From Alphaproteobacteria bacterium (GTDB taxonomy: Bacteria; Pseudomonadota; Alphaproteobacteria; Caulobacterales; Aquidulcibacteraceae), in NCBI GenBank assembly GCA_018969015.1, contig JAGWZE010000008.1, positions 1 through 64,000 on the forward strand: a DNA stretch of 64,000 bases. The letters run 5' to 3'. Position numbers and translations under genes: made by a program. Below the pieces are notes generated by a model that did no database searches, was not told where the DNA came from, and saw nothing but the letters and a program-made list of their open reading frames with translations. Below are positions 55,630 to 64,000 of the stretch, in pieces (within the stretch, counting starts at the first letter, position 1; each line of letters begins with the position of its first letter).

Positions 55630-56366
55630 GCGGCTGGGCGCTCGTGACGGGCGGGGGCAAGCGCCTGGGCCGGGCCTCCGCGCTCGCCTTGGCGCAGGCC
55701 GGGTTCGACGTGGTGGTGCACTACAACGGCTCGGCCGCGGAAGCCGAAGCGACGTGTGCGGACATCGAGGCGCACGGACGCGCGGCGCGCGCCGTTCGGG
55801 CCGATCTGTCCGACGACACGCAGACCATGTGCCTCCTCGCGGCCGCGGGCGCGCCGCTGACTGCGCTCGTCAATAGCGCGGCGATCTTCGAACACGACGA
55901 TCTTGCGACCTTCTCGCCCGCGGCGCTCGAGCGCCACGTCGCGATCAACACGCTGGCGCCGGTGCGGCTGATCCAGGCGTTCGCCGCGGCGCTGCCGGCG
56001 CAGGCGCGCGGCGTTGTCGTGAACTTCCTCGACTTCAAGCTCGCCAGTCCGTACCCGGACCACCTCTCCTACACGCTCTCGAAGTACGCGCTGATGGGCG
56101 CGACGGAAGTGCTGGCGCGCGCGCTCGCGCCGCGCATCCGCGTCAACGCCGTGGCGCCGGGCTACACCCTGCCCGCGCCCGGCCAGGCGGACGCGGATTT
56201 CGCGCGCCTGCATGCGCAGACGCCGCTGGCCTACGGCGCGACGCCGGAGGACGTCGGGCGCGCCGTCGCCTATCTCGCAACGGCGCCGGCCGTGACGGGG
56301 CAGACGATCTACGTGGACTCCGGATTGCGGCATGTGAGCCACGAGACGGATTTCGCGTTTCGGTGA
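55626..56366 (+). CDS. Pteridine-reductase-like SDR (FolM/PTR1 type)
   Basis: 246 residues from GTG 55626. Rossmann start ALVTGGGKRLGRASALALAQAG, NSAAIF, and the catalytic region NFLDFKLASPYPDHLSYTLSKYAL, where Asp stands exactly 13 residues before the active Tyr with YxxxK intact. PTR1 uses an Asp-Tyr-Lys triad with this spacing instead of Ser-Tyr-Lys. With the coupled folB, reduction of a pterin or dihydrofolate is a strong inference. Confidence 0.85.
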   Translation: MSGWALVTGGGKRLGRASALALAQAGFDVVVHYNGSAAEAEATCADIEAHGRAARAVRADLSDDTQTMCLLAAAGAPLTALVNSAAIFEHDDLATFSPAALERHVAINTLAPVRLIQAFAAALPAQARGVVVNFLDFKLASPYPDHLSYTLSKYALMGATEVLARALAPRIRVNAVAPGYTLPAPGQADADFARLHAQTPLAYGATPEDVGRAVAYLATAPAVTGQTIYVDSGLRHVSHETDFAFR

Positions 56367-56392
56367 GCAGGATGCGGCGCGAGCGCAAGGAC

Positions 56393-56520
56393 CAAGCCCT
56401 CCCCCAGCGGGGGAGGGTTGGGAGGGGGAGATGGGCGCGGCGGCGCGAAGTCATTCTTCGCATTCCAAGCAGAGTGCGCGCTCTCCCCACCCCTAGCCCC
56501 TCCCCGCTGGGGAGGGGAAT
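56393..56520. repeat. Palindromic intergenic repeat, family C
   Basis: CCCTCCCCCAGCGGGGGAGGG near 56397-56417 and CCCCTCCCCGCTGGGGAGGGG near 56496-56517 form a pair of inverted GC-rich hairpins facing each other around a 75-base core. It separates the convergent SDR and hslO genes. Different from families A and B. Confidence 0.7.
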
Positions 56521-56531
56521 CTGTGTGTGTG

Positions 56532-57437
56532 TCACCGCAGAGGGGGCGTCAGATCGTCCGGATCGAGCAAATACACGCGGGCGCAGAACTGGCAGCGCGC
56601 GTGGATGAGGCCATCGTCTTCGGTGAAGCCGGCCAGCTCGTCGCGCGTGTAGCCGCGCAGGACGGCGGCGAGGCGATCGCGGTCGCAGGGACAGAAATCG
56701 CTCAGCGCCGCGGGATCGGCGAGGCGCACGCCGACTTCGTGGAACAGGCGGTAGAGCAAGCGATCCGGCGGCAGGTCGGGATCGGCGAGTTCGGCGTCGG
56801 TGAGGGTGTCGAACAGGATGACGCCGGTGCGCCAGCCCTCTTCGGTCTCGCCGCGCGCGTCGTCTCCGGCAAGGCGCTGCAGCAGCACGCCGCCCGCGCG
56901 CCACACCGCGCCGGCGCCGGGGCTGACGTCCTCGACGACGGCGAGGCGGATGCGGGTGGGCGTCTGCTCGGAACGTTCGAAATAGGCTTCGGCGCAGGCT
57001 GCGAGCGTATCGCCCTCGAGCGGCACGACGCCCTGCATCTGATCGGTGTCGGGGCCCTGGTCGAGGGTGATCACCAACGCGCCCGCGCCAATCAGCGCTG
57101 CGGGCGCCACGGCGTGCTGCACCGTGAGCGCGGCGGCCGCATCCTCGGCAAGCCGCGCATAGCCGCGCAGGCCGCCATCGGTGCGGTATTCCGCGACGAG
57201 CAGGCGCACCGGCCCATCGCCCTCCGCCTGGATCGTGATGCGGCCTTCGAACTTGGCGAGCGCGCCGATCAGCGCGGCGAGCGCAAGGGCCTCGCCGAGA
57301 AGCAGAGCGATCGGCCGCGGATACTCATGACGGCGCAGGATCGCGTCGATCGTGCCGGCGCCGAGCCGGGCGATGCGGCCGCGCGCCGGGGCTGTCTCGA
57401 GCTGGAACGCGGCGACGGCGTCTTGCGGATCGATCAT
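56532..57437 (-). CDS. hslO: Redox-regulated chaperone Hsp33
   Basis: Holding chaperone activated by oxidation. 301 residues from the ATG at 57435-57437, overlapping the argF stop. Zinc-binding Cys pattern CPCDRD and CQFCARVY near the C-terminus (CxC-N-CxxC, complete). [37 protein letters not shown] and [16 protein letters not shown] match the family. It is the last gene of argD-argF-hslO. Confidence 0.93.
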   Translation of the reverse strand: MIDPQDAVAAFQLETAPARGRIARLGAGTIDAILRRHEYPRPIALLLGEALALAALIGALAKFEGRITIQAEGDGPVRLLVAEYRTDGGLRGYARLAEDAAAALTVQHAVAPAALIGAGALVITLDQGPDTDQMQGVVPLEGDTLAACAEAYFERSEQTPTRIRLAVVEDVSPGAGAVWRAGGVLLQRLAGDDARGETEEGWRTGVILFDTLTDAELADPDLPPDRLLYRLFHEVGVRLADPAALSDFCPCDRDRLAAVLRGYTRDELAGFTEDDGLIHARCQFCARVYLLDPDDLTPPLR

Positions 57438-58390
57438 GCGCCGCCGACCGCCCCGAGGCACCAGAGCAGAACGGCCTTTTGCGCGTGCAGGCGGTTTTCC
57501 GCCTCGTCGAACACCGCCGATTGCGGGCCGTCGATGACGTCGGCGGTCACCTCTTCGCCGCGGTGCGCGGGCAGGCAATGCAGGAAGATCGCGTGGCGCG
57601 CGGCGCGGGCCATCAACGCGGCGTCGACACGGTAGGGCTCCAGCGTTGCGAGGCGCTCGTCCTTGTCGAGATCGCCCATCGACACCCAGGTGTCGGCGAT
57701 CACGGCGTCCGCGCCTTTCACGGCGTCGGCGGGATCATCCGTGACGACGATCACCGCCCCTTCCGCGCGGGCGCGGGCGATGTCGGCTTCGGGCGGGGCG
57801 TATTTCATCGGCGCGGCGATCGTGAGTTCGTACCCGAGCTTCGGCGCGGCGTGGATGAAGCTCGCGCAGACATTGTTGCCGTCGCCCACCCAGGCGAGGC
57901 GTGCGCCGGCGACGGGCCCCACCTTCTCCTCGAACGTCATGAGATCGGCGAGGATCTGGCAGGGATGGCTTTTGTCCGTAAGGCCGTTGATCACTGGGAC
58001 GTCGGCGGCGGCGGCGAAGTCGAGCACCATGTCGTGCGAATTGGCGCGCAGCATGACGGCGTCGACGAACCGCGAGAGCACGCGCGCGGTGTCCTCGACC
58101 GTCTCGCCGCGGCCGAGCTGGAGATCGGTGGCGTTGTACACGGCCGAGACGCCGCCGAGCTGGCGCATCGCCACGTCGAACGAGGCGCGCGTGCGCGTCG
58201 ACGGCTTCTCGAAGATCATCGCCAGCAGCCGGCCGTCGAGCGGGCGATCGATGTCAGGGCGGGCCTTCGGCAGGCCGACGCGCGCCGCCTTGCGGGCCTT
58301 CGCGGCGTCCAGCAGCGCGCGCAATTCGACGCCCGTCAGCGGCCACAGATCGAGGAAATGGCGCGGCGCCGGCCCGAGCGCTCCGCTCAC
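57434..58390 (-). CDS. argF: Ornithine carbamoyltransferase
   Basis: Makes citrulline from ornithine and carbamoyl phosphate. 318 residues with the carbamoyl-phosphate motif [67 protein letters not shown] and the ornithine motif [14 protein letters not shown]. It overlaps both argD and hslO by four bases, forming a coupled operon. Confidence 0.96.
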   Translation of the reverse strand: MSGALGPAPRHFLDLWPLTGVELRALLDAAKARKAARVGLPKARPDIDRPLDGRLLAMIFEKPSTRTRASFDVAMRQLGGVSAVYNATDLQLGRGETVEDTARVLSRFVDAVMLRANSHDMVLDFAAAADVPVINGLTDKSHPCQILADLMTFEEKVGPVAGARLAWVGDGNNVCASFIHAAPKLGYELTIAAPMKYAPPEADIARARAEGAVIVVTDDPADAVKGADAVIADTWVSMGDLDKDERLATLEPYRVDAALMARAARHAIFLHCLPAHRGEEVTADVIDGPQSAVFDEAENRLHAQKAVLLWCLGAVGGA

Positions 58391-59583
58391 GCCGCCTGCC
58401 CCGCCTTCACGGCGCCGAGCGCGGCGTCGAGGCGCGCGACGGCCTCGGCGATGTGGCTCGGCTCTATGACCAGCGGCGGCGCCATGCGCAGCACGTTGTC
58501 GCCCGCCACGCCCACGAGCAGCTTGTTCTCGCGCGCGGCGTTCTGCACCGGCTTCGGATCGATCGAGAGCTTGAGGCCGCGCAGAAGGCCCTTGCCGCGC
58601 ACGTCCTGCACGAGGCCGGGATGGCGGTCCTTGAGGCCTTCGAGAGCCTGGCCGAAATGGTTCGAGATGTCCTGCACGCGCGCGAGGAATTCAGGCGCGT
58701 TGAGGATGTCGAAGCACGCGGCGCCGACGGCCATCGCGAGGGGATTGCCGCCGAACGTCGTGCCGTGCGTGCCGCGCACCATGCCGCTCGCGGCGTGACG
58801 GGTGGCGAGGATCGCGCCCATCGGGAAGCCGCCGCCGATGCCTTTCGCGGCCGCCATGATGTCCGGCGTGATGCCGGCCCATTCGTGCGCCCACATCTTG
58901 CCGGTGCGGCCAGCGCCACACTGCACTTCGTCGAAGATCAGCAGGAGGCCGTGCTGGTCGCAGAGTTCGCGCAGGCCGCGCAGGCATTCGAGCGGCATGG
59001 CGCGGCAGCCGCCTTCGCCCTGCACCGGCTCGACGATGATCGCCGCCGTCGTCGGGCCGATCGCGGCTTTCAGCGCCTCGTGGTCGCCGAAGGGCAGATT
59101 GACGAAGCCCGGCAGCCGCGGCCCGAACCCGTCGAGATAGCTCGGATTGCCGGCGGCGTTGATCGCCGCGTAGGTGCGGCCGTGGAAGGCGCCGGAGAAG
59201 CCGATGATGTCGATCCGCTCCGGGCGGCCGGCGGCGCTCTGGAACTTGCGCGCCATCTTCAGCGCGCCCTCGATCGCCTCGGTGCCCGAGTTGGTGAAGA
59301 ACACGACCTCTGCGAAGCTCGTCTCGACATACTTCGCGGCGAGGCGCTCCTGGCCCTCGATCCGGAACATGTTGGAAAGGTGCCAGAGCTTGCCGGCCTG
59401 CTCCGTCAGCGCGGCGACGAGCGCCGGGTGCGCGTGGCCGAGCGCGTTCACCGCGATGCCGGCGATGAAGTCGAGGTACTTCTCGCCCGTGTCGGTATAG
59501 AGCCACACGCCCTCGCCGCGCACGAAGCGCTCCGCCGGCGGCGCGTAGACCGGCAGCAGCGGGCTTTGCGTGTGGGCGTTCAT
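58387..59583 (-). CDS. argD: Acetylornithine aminotransferase
   Basis: PLP class III enzyme converting N-acetylglutamate semialdehyde to N-acetylornithine. 398 residues: [84 protein letters not shown] Lys in [15 protein letters not shown]. Complete and coupled to argF. Confidence 0.95.
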   Translation of the reverse strand: MNAHTQSPLLPVYAPPAERFVRGEGVWLYTDTGEKYLDFIAGIAVNALGHAHPALVAALTEQAGKLWHLSNMFRIEGQERLAAKYVETSFAEVVFFTNSGTEAIEGALKMARKFQSAAGRPERIDIIGFSGAFHGRTYAAINAAGNPSYLDGFGPRLPGFVNLPFGDHEALKAAIGPTTAAIIVEPVQGEGGCRAMPLECLRGLRELCDQHGLLLIFDEVQCGAGRTGKMWAHEWAGITPDIMAAAKGIGGGFPMGAILATRHAASGMVRGTHGTTFGGNPLAMAVGAACFDILNAPEFLARVQDISNHFGQALEGLKDRHPGLVQDVRGKGLLRGLKLSIDPKPVQNAARENKLLVGVAGDNVLRMAPPLVIEPSHIAEAVARLDAALGAVKAGQAA

Positions 59584-59678
59584 GGGCGGGCTCCTTTCAG
59601 GGCCTGAAGAAAGAAGCCGCGACTTGTGGGGCCCGGGTCACGGCGCGTCAAGCGCCGCTTGTTGGCCGGGCGCGCGAC

Positions 59679-60482
59679 CTAGGCCTTCAGCCGGTATCCC
59701 GCCCGAAGCATCATCCAGCAGGTGACGCACAGCGCCGCGGCGATGGCGAACGTGACGGCCGCGCCGACCATGAGGTTGCCGTCCGCGTGGCCGGTGAAGC
59801 CGTACCGGAACCCGTCGATGAGGAAGAACACCGCGTTCATGTGGCCGATGGCGGCGAACGGCTCCGGCAGCCGGTCGATCGAGTAGAACGTCCCGGACAG
59901 GAACGTCAGCGGGGTGACGACGAAATTGGTCACCGCGGCGATGTGGTCGAACTTCTCCGACCAGATGCCCGCGATGAGGCCGATCGCGGCGAACATCACC
60001 GAGGCCGTCACGCCGAAGAACACGGCCGCGAGCGGCTCCTTGGGGGTGACGTGCGCGAACGGCGCCAGGATCGCCGCGCCGATCAGGCCAACGAGCACGC
60101 CGCGCGCGACGGCCCCGCCCAGGAAGGCGACTGTGAGCTCGCCGGCCGACAGCGGGGGCATCAGGAAATCGACCGAATTCCCCTGCACTTTCGCGATCAT
60201 GAGCGAGGACGAGGAGTTCGCGAAGGCGTTGTTCAGGATCGCCATCATCAGGAGGCCGGGGGCCAGGAAATCCACATAGCGCACGCCCGGAAAGGGCGAG
60301 CCGTTGTGGCCCAGCGCGAGCGCGAACACCGCCATGAAGAGGATCGTGGAGACGAGCGGCGCGATCAGCGTCTGCGCCGAGACCTTGAGGAACCGCATGA
60401 TCTCGCGGCTCAGCAGCGTCTGCAGCCCCAACCAATTGACGGCGCCGTAGCGCCGGGGGGCCAAGGTCGATGACTTATCCAA
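59679..60482 (-). CDS. ABC-2-type transporter permease
   Basis: 267 residues with six TM helices; the ABC-2 pattern FLKVSAQTLIAPLVSTILFMAVFALALG, VRYVDFLAPGLLMMAILNNAF and TFLSGTFYSIDRLPEPFAAIGHMNAVFFLIDGFRYGFTGHADG matches the YadH/NodJ-like exporter permeases. No ATPase is in this window on either side. Start ATG at 60480-60482. Confidence 0.88.
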   Translation of the reverse strand: MDKSSTLAPRRYGAVNWLGLQTLLSREIMRFLKVSAQTLIAPLVSTILFMAVFALALGHNGSPFPGVRYVDFLAPGLLMMAILNNAFANSSSSLMIAKVQGNSVDFLMPPLSAGELTVAFLGGAVARGVLVGLIGAAILAPFAHVTPKEPLAAVFFGVTASVMFAAIGLIAGIWSEKFDHIAAVTNFVVTPLTFLSGTFYSIDRLPEPFAAIGHMNAVFFLIDGFRYGFTGHADGNLMVGAAVTFAIAAALCVTCWMMLRAGYRLKA

Positions 60483-60518
60483 GGGTCTTCCACTCCGTGT
60501 CCACGACTAACAGCGCCG

Positions 60519-60626
60519 TTAATGATTCTTCAACTTTTACGATCCCTTCATGATCGTTAACGAGAGGGCCAGTGGCCGTCTCGGCCATGGGGCTGAAGGA
60601 TCAGACCGCGGTCAACGCGGCGAATC
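60519..60626 (+). promoter_or_regulatory. gcrA upstream region: CtrA-like site and two GANTC sites
   Basis: TTAA-TGATTCT-TCAA (60519-60533, one mismatch from TTAA-N7-TTAA) contains GATTC (60524-60528); a second GANTC site is GAATC at 60622-60626, and a TTAAC half-site lies at 60557-60561. The whole 319-base gap between the ABC permease and gcrA shows no gene. Caulobacter gcrA is CcrM- and CtrA-controlled; here it is inferred from motifs. Confidence 0.55.
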
Positions 60627-60801
60627 AACATCTAGGGGCTGGTCGTAGCTGTGAGCATCGCCTCACCTGCATCTTGTGCCCCGCCTCGGCCCCGGTACTA
60701 TTGGTAGCGCATCACGGCTCGCAAGTGAGTCGCGCGCTGCTAGATGTAGGCTTTCCCGAGCGTCGAAAAGGCGCCGGGTCGAACGCAGAGGGGCTGGTTC
60801 G

Positions 60802-61326
60802 ATGGGCTGGACGGATGAACGCGTCAACACGCTGAGGACTCTGTGGGCGGAAGGGCTTTCCGCGTCGCAGATCGCGAAACAATTGGGCGGCGGGGTCACC
60901 CGTAACGCCGTGATCGGCAAGGTTCACCGCCTTGGTCTGGCGGGGCGCGCGACGCCCTCGCGCCCGGCCAAGCGTCCCGTGCGCCTGGCCCGGCCGCGTC
61001 CGGCCGCGGCGGTCGGCGCGCCCGCGCTGCCGCGCCCGCGCCTGGCCACGCCGGCGCCCGTGCTGCAGATCGTGCCGCCGCTGGAGCCGGTGCGCCAAGA
61101 AGACGGCACGACCGTCTCGGTGCTCACGCTGAACGATCGCGTCTGCAAGTGGCCGATCGGCGATCCGGCCGATCCGGGCTTCGCCTTCTGCGGCCGCGGC
61201 GCGTGCGCCGGTCCCTACTGCCAGGACCATGCCCGCCTCGCCTATCAGCCGCAGCAGGCCAAGAAGAAGCGCGCCTATGGCGAGCCGGACGAACTGCGCC
61301 GGATGATGCGCCTGGCGGCGATGTAA
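60802..61326 (+). CDS. gcrA: Cell-cycle regulator GcrA
   Basis: Sigma-70-binding activator that recognises GANTC-methylated promoters in the Caulobacter lineage. 174 residues: N-terminal DNA-binding part GWTDERVNTLRTLWAEGLSASQIAKQLGGGVTRNAVIGKVHRLGL (about 1-46), a Pro/Arg/Ala linker, and the C-terminal sigma-binding region CKWPIGDPADPGFAFCGRGACAGPYCQDHARLAYQP with four Cys. Complete; unusually, it has neither a neighbouring ccrM nor a cell-cycle partner. Confidence 0.96.
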   Translation: MGWTDERVNTLRTLWAEGLSASQIAKQLGGGVTRNAVIGKVHRLGLAGRATPSRPAKRPVRLARPRPAAAVGAPALPRPRLATPAPVLQIVPPLEPVRQEDGTTVSVLTLNDRVCKWPIGDPADPGFAFCGRGACAGPYCQDHARLAYQPQQAKKKRAYGEPDELRRMMRLAAM

Positions 61327-61348
61327 GATCGGGACATCCCGATACGCG

Positions 61349-61373
61349 AAGGGGCCCTGCGGGGCCCCTTTTT
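61349..61373 (+). terminator. Intrinsic terminator of gcrA
   Basis: AAGGGGCCC, loop TGCG, GGGCCCCTT then TTT, 23 bases after the gcrA stop codon. Confidence 0.85.
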
Positions 61374-61399
61374 CGTTTGCCCCCAAACGAAGCGCCGAC

Positions 61400-61466
61400 A
61401 CCCCTCATCCGTCTCGCGAGCTTCGCTCGCGATCCACCTTCTCCCACAAGGGGAGAAGGTCGCCGG
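61400..61466. repeat. Half copy of intergenic repeat family B
   Basis: ACCCCTCATCCGTCTCGCGA...CGCGATCCACCTTCTCCCAC...GGGGAGAAGG is the reverse complement of the right-hand half of the full copy at 19751-19872, with internal changes. It follows gcrA's terminator, in front of the phoB stop. Confidence 0.75.
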
Positions 61467-61472
61467 GGGATC

Positions 61473-62171
61473 TCACGCGTTCTGGTTTTCCGGATCGAGC
61501 GAATAGCCGGCAGAGCGGACGGTGCGGATCGGGTCGCCGTCGGCGTCCTTGTTGAGGGCGCGGCGGAGGCGGCCGATATGCACGTCGACGGTGCGCGCTT
61601 CGACATAGACGTCGGAGCCCCAGACGGCGTCGAGCAGCTGCTCGCGCGAGAACACGCGCCCGGGGTGCTGCATGAAGTATTCGAGCAGGCGGAATTCCGT
61701 CGGCCCGAGATGCACTTCCTTGCCGCCGCGCTTCACACGGTGGGCGGCGCGGTCGATCGTGATGTCGCCGACGACGACTTTGTCCTCCGCGAGGCCCGGC
61801 CGGATGCGGCGCAGCACCGCGCGCAGGCGCGCCAGGAGCTCGTTCATCGAGAAGGGCTTGGTGAGGTAGTCGTCCGCGCCCTGATCGAGGCCGCGGATGC
61901 GGTCGCCCTCGTCCCCGCGGGCGGTGAGCATGATGATCGGCGTGTTGCGCGCCTCGCTGCGCAGGCGCAGGCGCCGGCACACCTCGATGCCGGCCACCTT
62001 CGGCAGCATCCAATCGAGCAGCACCAGATCGGGACGGATCTCGTCGGCGACCACCAGTGCCTCTTCGCCATCGCGGGCGAGCGTGACCTTGTAGCCTTCC
62101 TTTTCGAGATTGTACTTGAGGAGCAGCGCAAGCGCCTCCTCGTCTTCGACCACAAGAACGTGCGGCGTCAT
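61473..62171 (-). CDS. phoB: Phosphate regulon response regulator PhoB
   Basis: 232 residues: receiver with VVEDEEA, Asp in LVLLDWMLPKVAG, MLTARG and Lys in YLTKPF; OmpR-type effector LGPTEFRLLEYFMQHPGRVFSREQLLDAVWGSDVYVEARTVDVHIGRLRRALN...VRSAGYSLD. All positions are intact. Placement with phoU and pstB makes PhoB certain; the EARTVDVHIGRLRRAL string is the family's signature. Confidence 0.96.
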   Translation of the reverse strand: MTPHVLVVEDEEALALLLKYNLEKEGYKVTLARDGEEALVVADEIRPDLVLLDWMLPKVAGIEVCRRLRLRSEARNTPIIMLTARGDEGDRIRGLDQGADDYLTKPFSMNELLARLRAVLRRIRPGLAEDKVVVGDITIDRAAHRVKRGGKEVHLGPTEFRLLEYFMQHPGRVFSREQLLDAVWGSDVYVEARTVDVHIGRLRRALNKDADGDPIRTVRSAGYSLDPENQNA

Positions 62172-62186
62172 CGTCGCGTCTCCTGG

Positions 62187-62885
62187 TCAGGACTCCGGCG
62201 TCGTCGATTCGTCCGACTTCGGACGATCACGACCAATTTCTTCGCCGGTGATGAGATAATGCACGATCTCGGCGACGTTGGTGCAGTGGTCGCCGATGCG
62301 CTCGATGTTCTTGGCCACGAACAGCAGATGCGCGCAGGGCGTGATCGTGCGCGCGTCCTCCATCATGTAGGTGAGGAGTTCGCGGAAAAGGCTCGTGTAG
62401 TAGGCGTCGAGCTCTTCGTCCCGATGCCACACGGCGAGCGCCTTGGCGACGTCGCGCTGGGTGTAGGCGTCGAGCACGTCCTTCAGGAGCTCCTGCGCGA
62501 TCCGGCCCATGCGCTCGATCGACCGCGTGATCTGGATCGGATCGGACTGGTTGAGCACCAGAGTCCGCTTGGAGACGCTCTTGGCGAGATCGCCGACGCG
62601 CTCGAGCTCGCCCGCCGCCTTGAAGGCCGCAATCACTTCGCGCAGGTCGTTGGCGAGCGGCTGACGCAGCGCCAGAATGCGCGTCGCGCGCTTCTCGATG
62701 TCGCGGTGGGCGTCGTCGGCGCGGATGTCCTTGGCGACGACGGCCTGCGCGAGGCTGGTGTCACGACGCACCACGCCGCTGATCGCGTCCGCCACCTGCT
62801 GCTCGACGATGCCGCCCATGCGAGCGACCGCGTTGGACAGTTCGGCAAGCGCCTCGCCATAAGCCTTGACGGTATGTTCGCCCAT
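62187..62885 (-). CDS. phoU: Phosphate signalling protein PhoU
   Basis: 232 residues, two PhoU repeats of three-helix bundles, each with the metal-cluster motif EXXXD region: HRDIEKRATRILALRQPLANDLREVIAAFKAAGELERVGDLAKSVSKR and the second AYYTSLFRELLTYMMEDARTITPCAHLLFVAKNIERIGDHCTNVAEIVHYLITG. Coordinates Pst transport and PhoR kinase state. Between phoB and pstB. Confidence 0.96.
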   Translation of the reverse strand: MGEHTVKAYGEALAELSNAVARMGGIVEQQVADAISGVVRRDTSLAQAVVAKDIRADDAHRDIEKRATRILALRQPLANDLREVIAAFKAAGELERVGDLAKSVSKRTLVLNQSDPIQITRSIERMGRIAQELLKDVLDAYTQRDVAKALAVWHRDEELDAYYTSLFRELLTYMMEDARTITPCAHLLFVAKNIERIGDHCTNVAEIVHYLITGEEIGRDRPKSDESTTPES

Positions 62886-62922
62886 GTCGTCCTCGACCGG
62901 CCCAATTCGACGTGCGGCCCGA

Positions 62923-63762
62923 TCAGCCGAAACGGCCGGTGATGTAGTCCTGCGTCCGGGTATCGCGCGGATTGGTGAAAATCTCTTCCGTGGCGCCGGT
63001 CTCGACGAGGCGGCCCATGTGGAAGAAGGCCGTCTTCTGCGAGACGCGCGCGGCCTGCGCCATCGAGTGCGTCACGATGATGATGGTGTAGTTGGCGCGC
63101 AGCTCGTCGATCAGCTCTTCGATCTTCGCCGTGGCGATCGGATCGAGCGCAGAGCACGGCTCGTCCATGAGGATGATGTCGGGATTGACGGCGACGGCGC
63201 GCGCGATGACGAGGCGCTGCTGCTGGCCGCCGGAGAGGCCGGTGCCGGTCTGGTTGAGGCGGTCTTTGACTTCGTCCCACAGGCCGGCGCGGCGCAGGGA
63301 CTGTTCGACGATGACGTCGAGTTCGGCCTTCGACTTCGCCATCGCATGGATGCGCGGGCCGTAGGCGACGTTCTCGTAGATCGATTTCGGGAACGGGTTC
63401 GGTTTCTGGAACACCATGCCGACACGCGCGCGCAGCACGACGGGATCAACCGTCTTGCCGTAGGCGTCCGCGCCTTCGATCTCGATCGAGCCTTTCACGC
63501 GGCAGCCCGGGATCAGATCGTTCATGCGGTTGATGCAGCGCAGGAACGTCGTCTTGCCGCAGCCCGAGGGGCCGATGAAGGCCGTGACGGCGCGATCAGG
63601 AATATCGATCGAGATGTCGTGCAGGGCCTGCTTGTCGCCGTAGAAGACGTTCACGTCGCGGGCGCGGACTTTCGTCGCGGTGTCCACGAGGGCGCCCGTC
63701 TGGGCGGAGGTGACGGTCGGCGCCGCCATGGAAAGACTATGCATCGCGCGTTCTTCAGCCAT
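62923..63762 (-). CDS. pstB: Phosphate ABC transporter ATPase PstB
   Basis: 279 residues: [45 protein letters not shown] (Walker A), [15 protein letters not shown], the LSGGQQQRL signature, [15 protein letters not shown] (Walker B) and [11 protein letters not shown]. First 35 residues are a nonconserved extension, common in alphaproteobacteria. Its membrane partners PstC/PstA are not the immediate upstream neighbours visible in the remaining window. Confidence 0.97.
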   Translation of the reverse strand: MAEERAMHSLSMAAPTVTSAQTGALVDTATKVRARDVNVFYGDKQALHDISIDIPDRAVTAFIGPSGCGKTTFLRCINRMNDLIPGCRVKGSIEIEGADAYGKTVDPVVLRARVGMVFQKPNPFPKSIYENVAYGPRIHAMAKSKAELDVIVEQSLRRAGLWDEVKDRLNQTGTGLSGGQQQRLVIARAVAVNPDIILMDEPCSALDPIATAKIEELIDELRANYTIIIVTHSMAQAARVSQKTAFFHMGRLVETGATEEIFTNPRDTRTQDYITGRFG

Positions 63763-63868
63763 CGTCGCCCTGGATCAGACCGCGGCCATAGGCTGCGGCT
63801 CGCTCTGGGCAAAGCCGACGGACGCGCCGGCAGGCCCCTTTCACCCCACGCGCTCTCTACCGAGCCTG

Positions 63869-63886
63869 TGTGACAATCGTGTGAAA
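63869..63886 (-). promoter_or_regulatory. PHO box upstream of pstB
   Basis: On the minus strand TTTCACA-CGAT-TGTCACA, two 7-base units with an exact 11-base period like the PhoB consensus CTGTCAT-N4-CTGTCAT. It is about 107 bases before the pstB start, in the gap behind the truncated upstream gene, so pstB-phoU-phoB probably has its own PhoB-driven promoter. Confidence 0.7.
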
Positions 63887-63936
63887 TTCCAAGCCGCGCA
63901 CGACCTGCGCGCGCCGTAGGCCCGGGACAAAAAGGC

Positions 63937-64000
63937 TTAATTCACAACAATTCCGGGCGCGTCAGCCGCCTGGCGGATGACGACGGCGAACGCGGAGCCC
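63937..64000 (-). CDS. C-terminal end of an upstream gene, possibly a histidine kinase
   Basis: Minus-strand codons to base 64000 read GSAFAVVIRQAADAPGIVVN before TAA at 63937-63939. The GSAFAVVI string resembles the final strand of histidine-kinase ATPase domains (GSTFTVxLP); PhoR would fit the locus. Too short to be sure, and a transporter or other protein is possible. Confidence 0.4.
   Translation of the reverse strand, partial: GSAFAVVIRQAADAPGIVVN

Overview
The window is a 64 kb piece of a GC-rich alphaproteobacterial chromosome, most likely from the Caulobacterales/Hyphomonadaceae side of the class. Evidence for this is a complete gcrA, a full-length CckA hybrid kinase, TTAA-N7-TTAA (CtrA-type) sites and GANTC (CcrM-type) sites in the right promoters, a GTTC-N7-GTTC SOS box at recA, and divergent polar-type flagellar gene clusters. 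Genes are tightly packed, often with 4-base ATGA/GTGA overlaps. I saw no insertion sequence, prophage, CRISPR array, rRNA or tRNA. The genus is an inference.

Layout. 1-2.8 kb: truncated CorC/HlyC transporter, then aroK-aroB (shikimate pathway). 2.9-5.8 kb: small membrane protein, secreted protein of unknown function, xerD. 5.9-8.1 kb: two membrane proteins and a malyl-CoA-lyase-type enzyme resembling the Chloroflexus one. 8.4-10.2 kb: two paralogous receiver proteins with complementary missing catalytic residues. 10.3-17 kb: accA, a Pro-rich secreted protein, epoxide hydrolase, PhzF, branched-chain aminotransferase, MarR/OmpR pair (petP-petR type). 17-21.3 kb: GT87-like membrane protein, a terminator-bounded micro-ORF, rtcB, EnvZ-like kinase. 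21.5-27.8 kb: COQ9-like, ybjN-proC, ubiK, lgt-midA-pgeF, prs. 27.8-33.4 kb: HtrA-like protease, HxlR regulator, SDR and DsbA-type isomerase, ppk2 with an attenuator-like leader, rpsD, a ParE-type toxin-antitoxin pair. 33.5-40.9 kb: thioesterase, bfr, bfd with a Fur-like site, rimO, LuxR-type regulator, DUF6882-like protein, TrmJ-like methylase, and a TIR-transmembrane-Pro-rich protein. 41-47.5 kb: icd, two GNATs, alaS, recA. 47.6-55.2 kb: cckA and the flagellar genes flhB-fliR-fliQ, fliP-fliO, and divergent flgB-flgC-fliE. 55.2-60.5 kb: folB with a pteridine-reductase-like SDR, hslO-argF-argD, ABC-2 permease. 60.8-64 kb: gcrA, then phoB-phoU-pstB behind a PHO box and the last codons of another gene.

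How it fits together. CckA (through ChpT) activates CtrA, whose candidate sites lie between fliO and flgB, upstream of the fliQ-fliR-flhB-cckA block and upstream of gcrA. The last two sites carry an embedded GANTC, linking motility and cell-cycle control to methylation state. Intergenic spaces hold at least three families of palindromic dispersed repeats. The most unusual items are the paired degenerate receivers, the TIR membrane protein, the ppk2 leader with its terminator, and a 39-codon small gene between fliQ and fliP.
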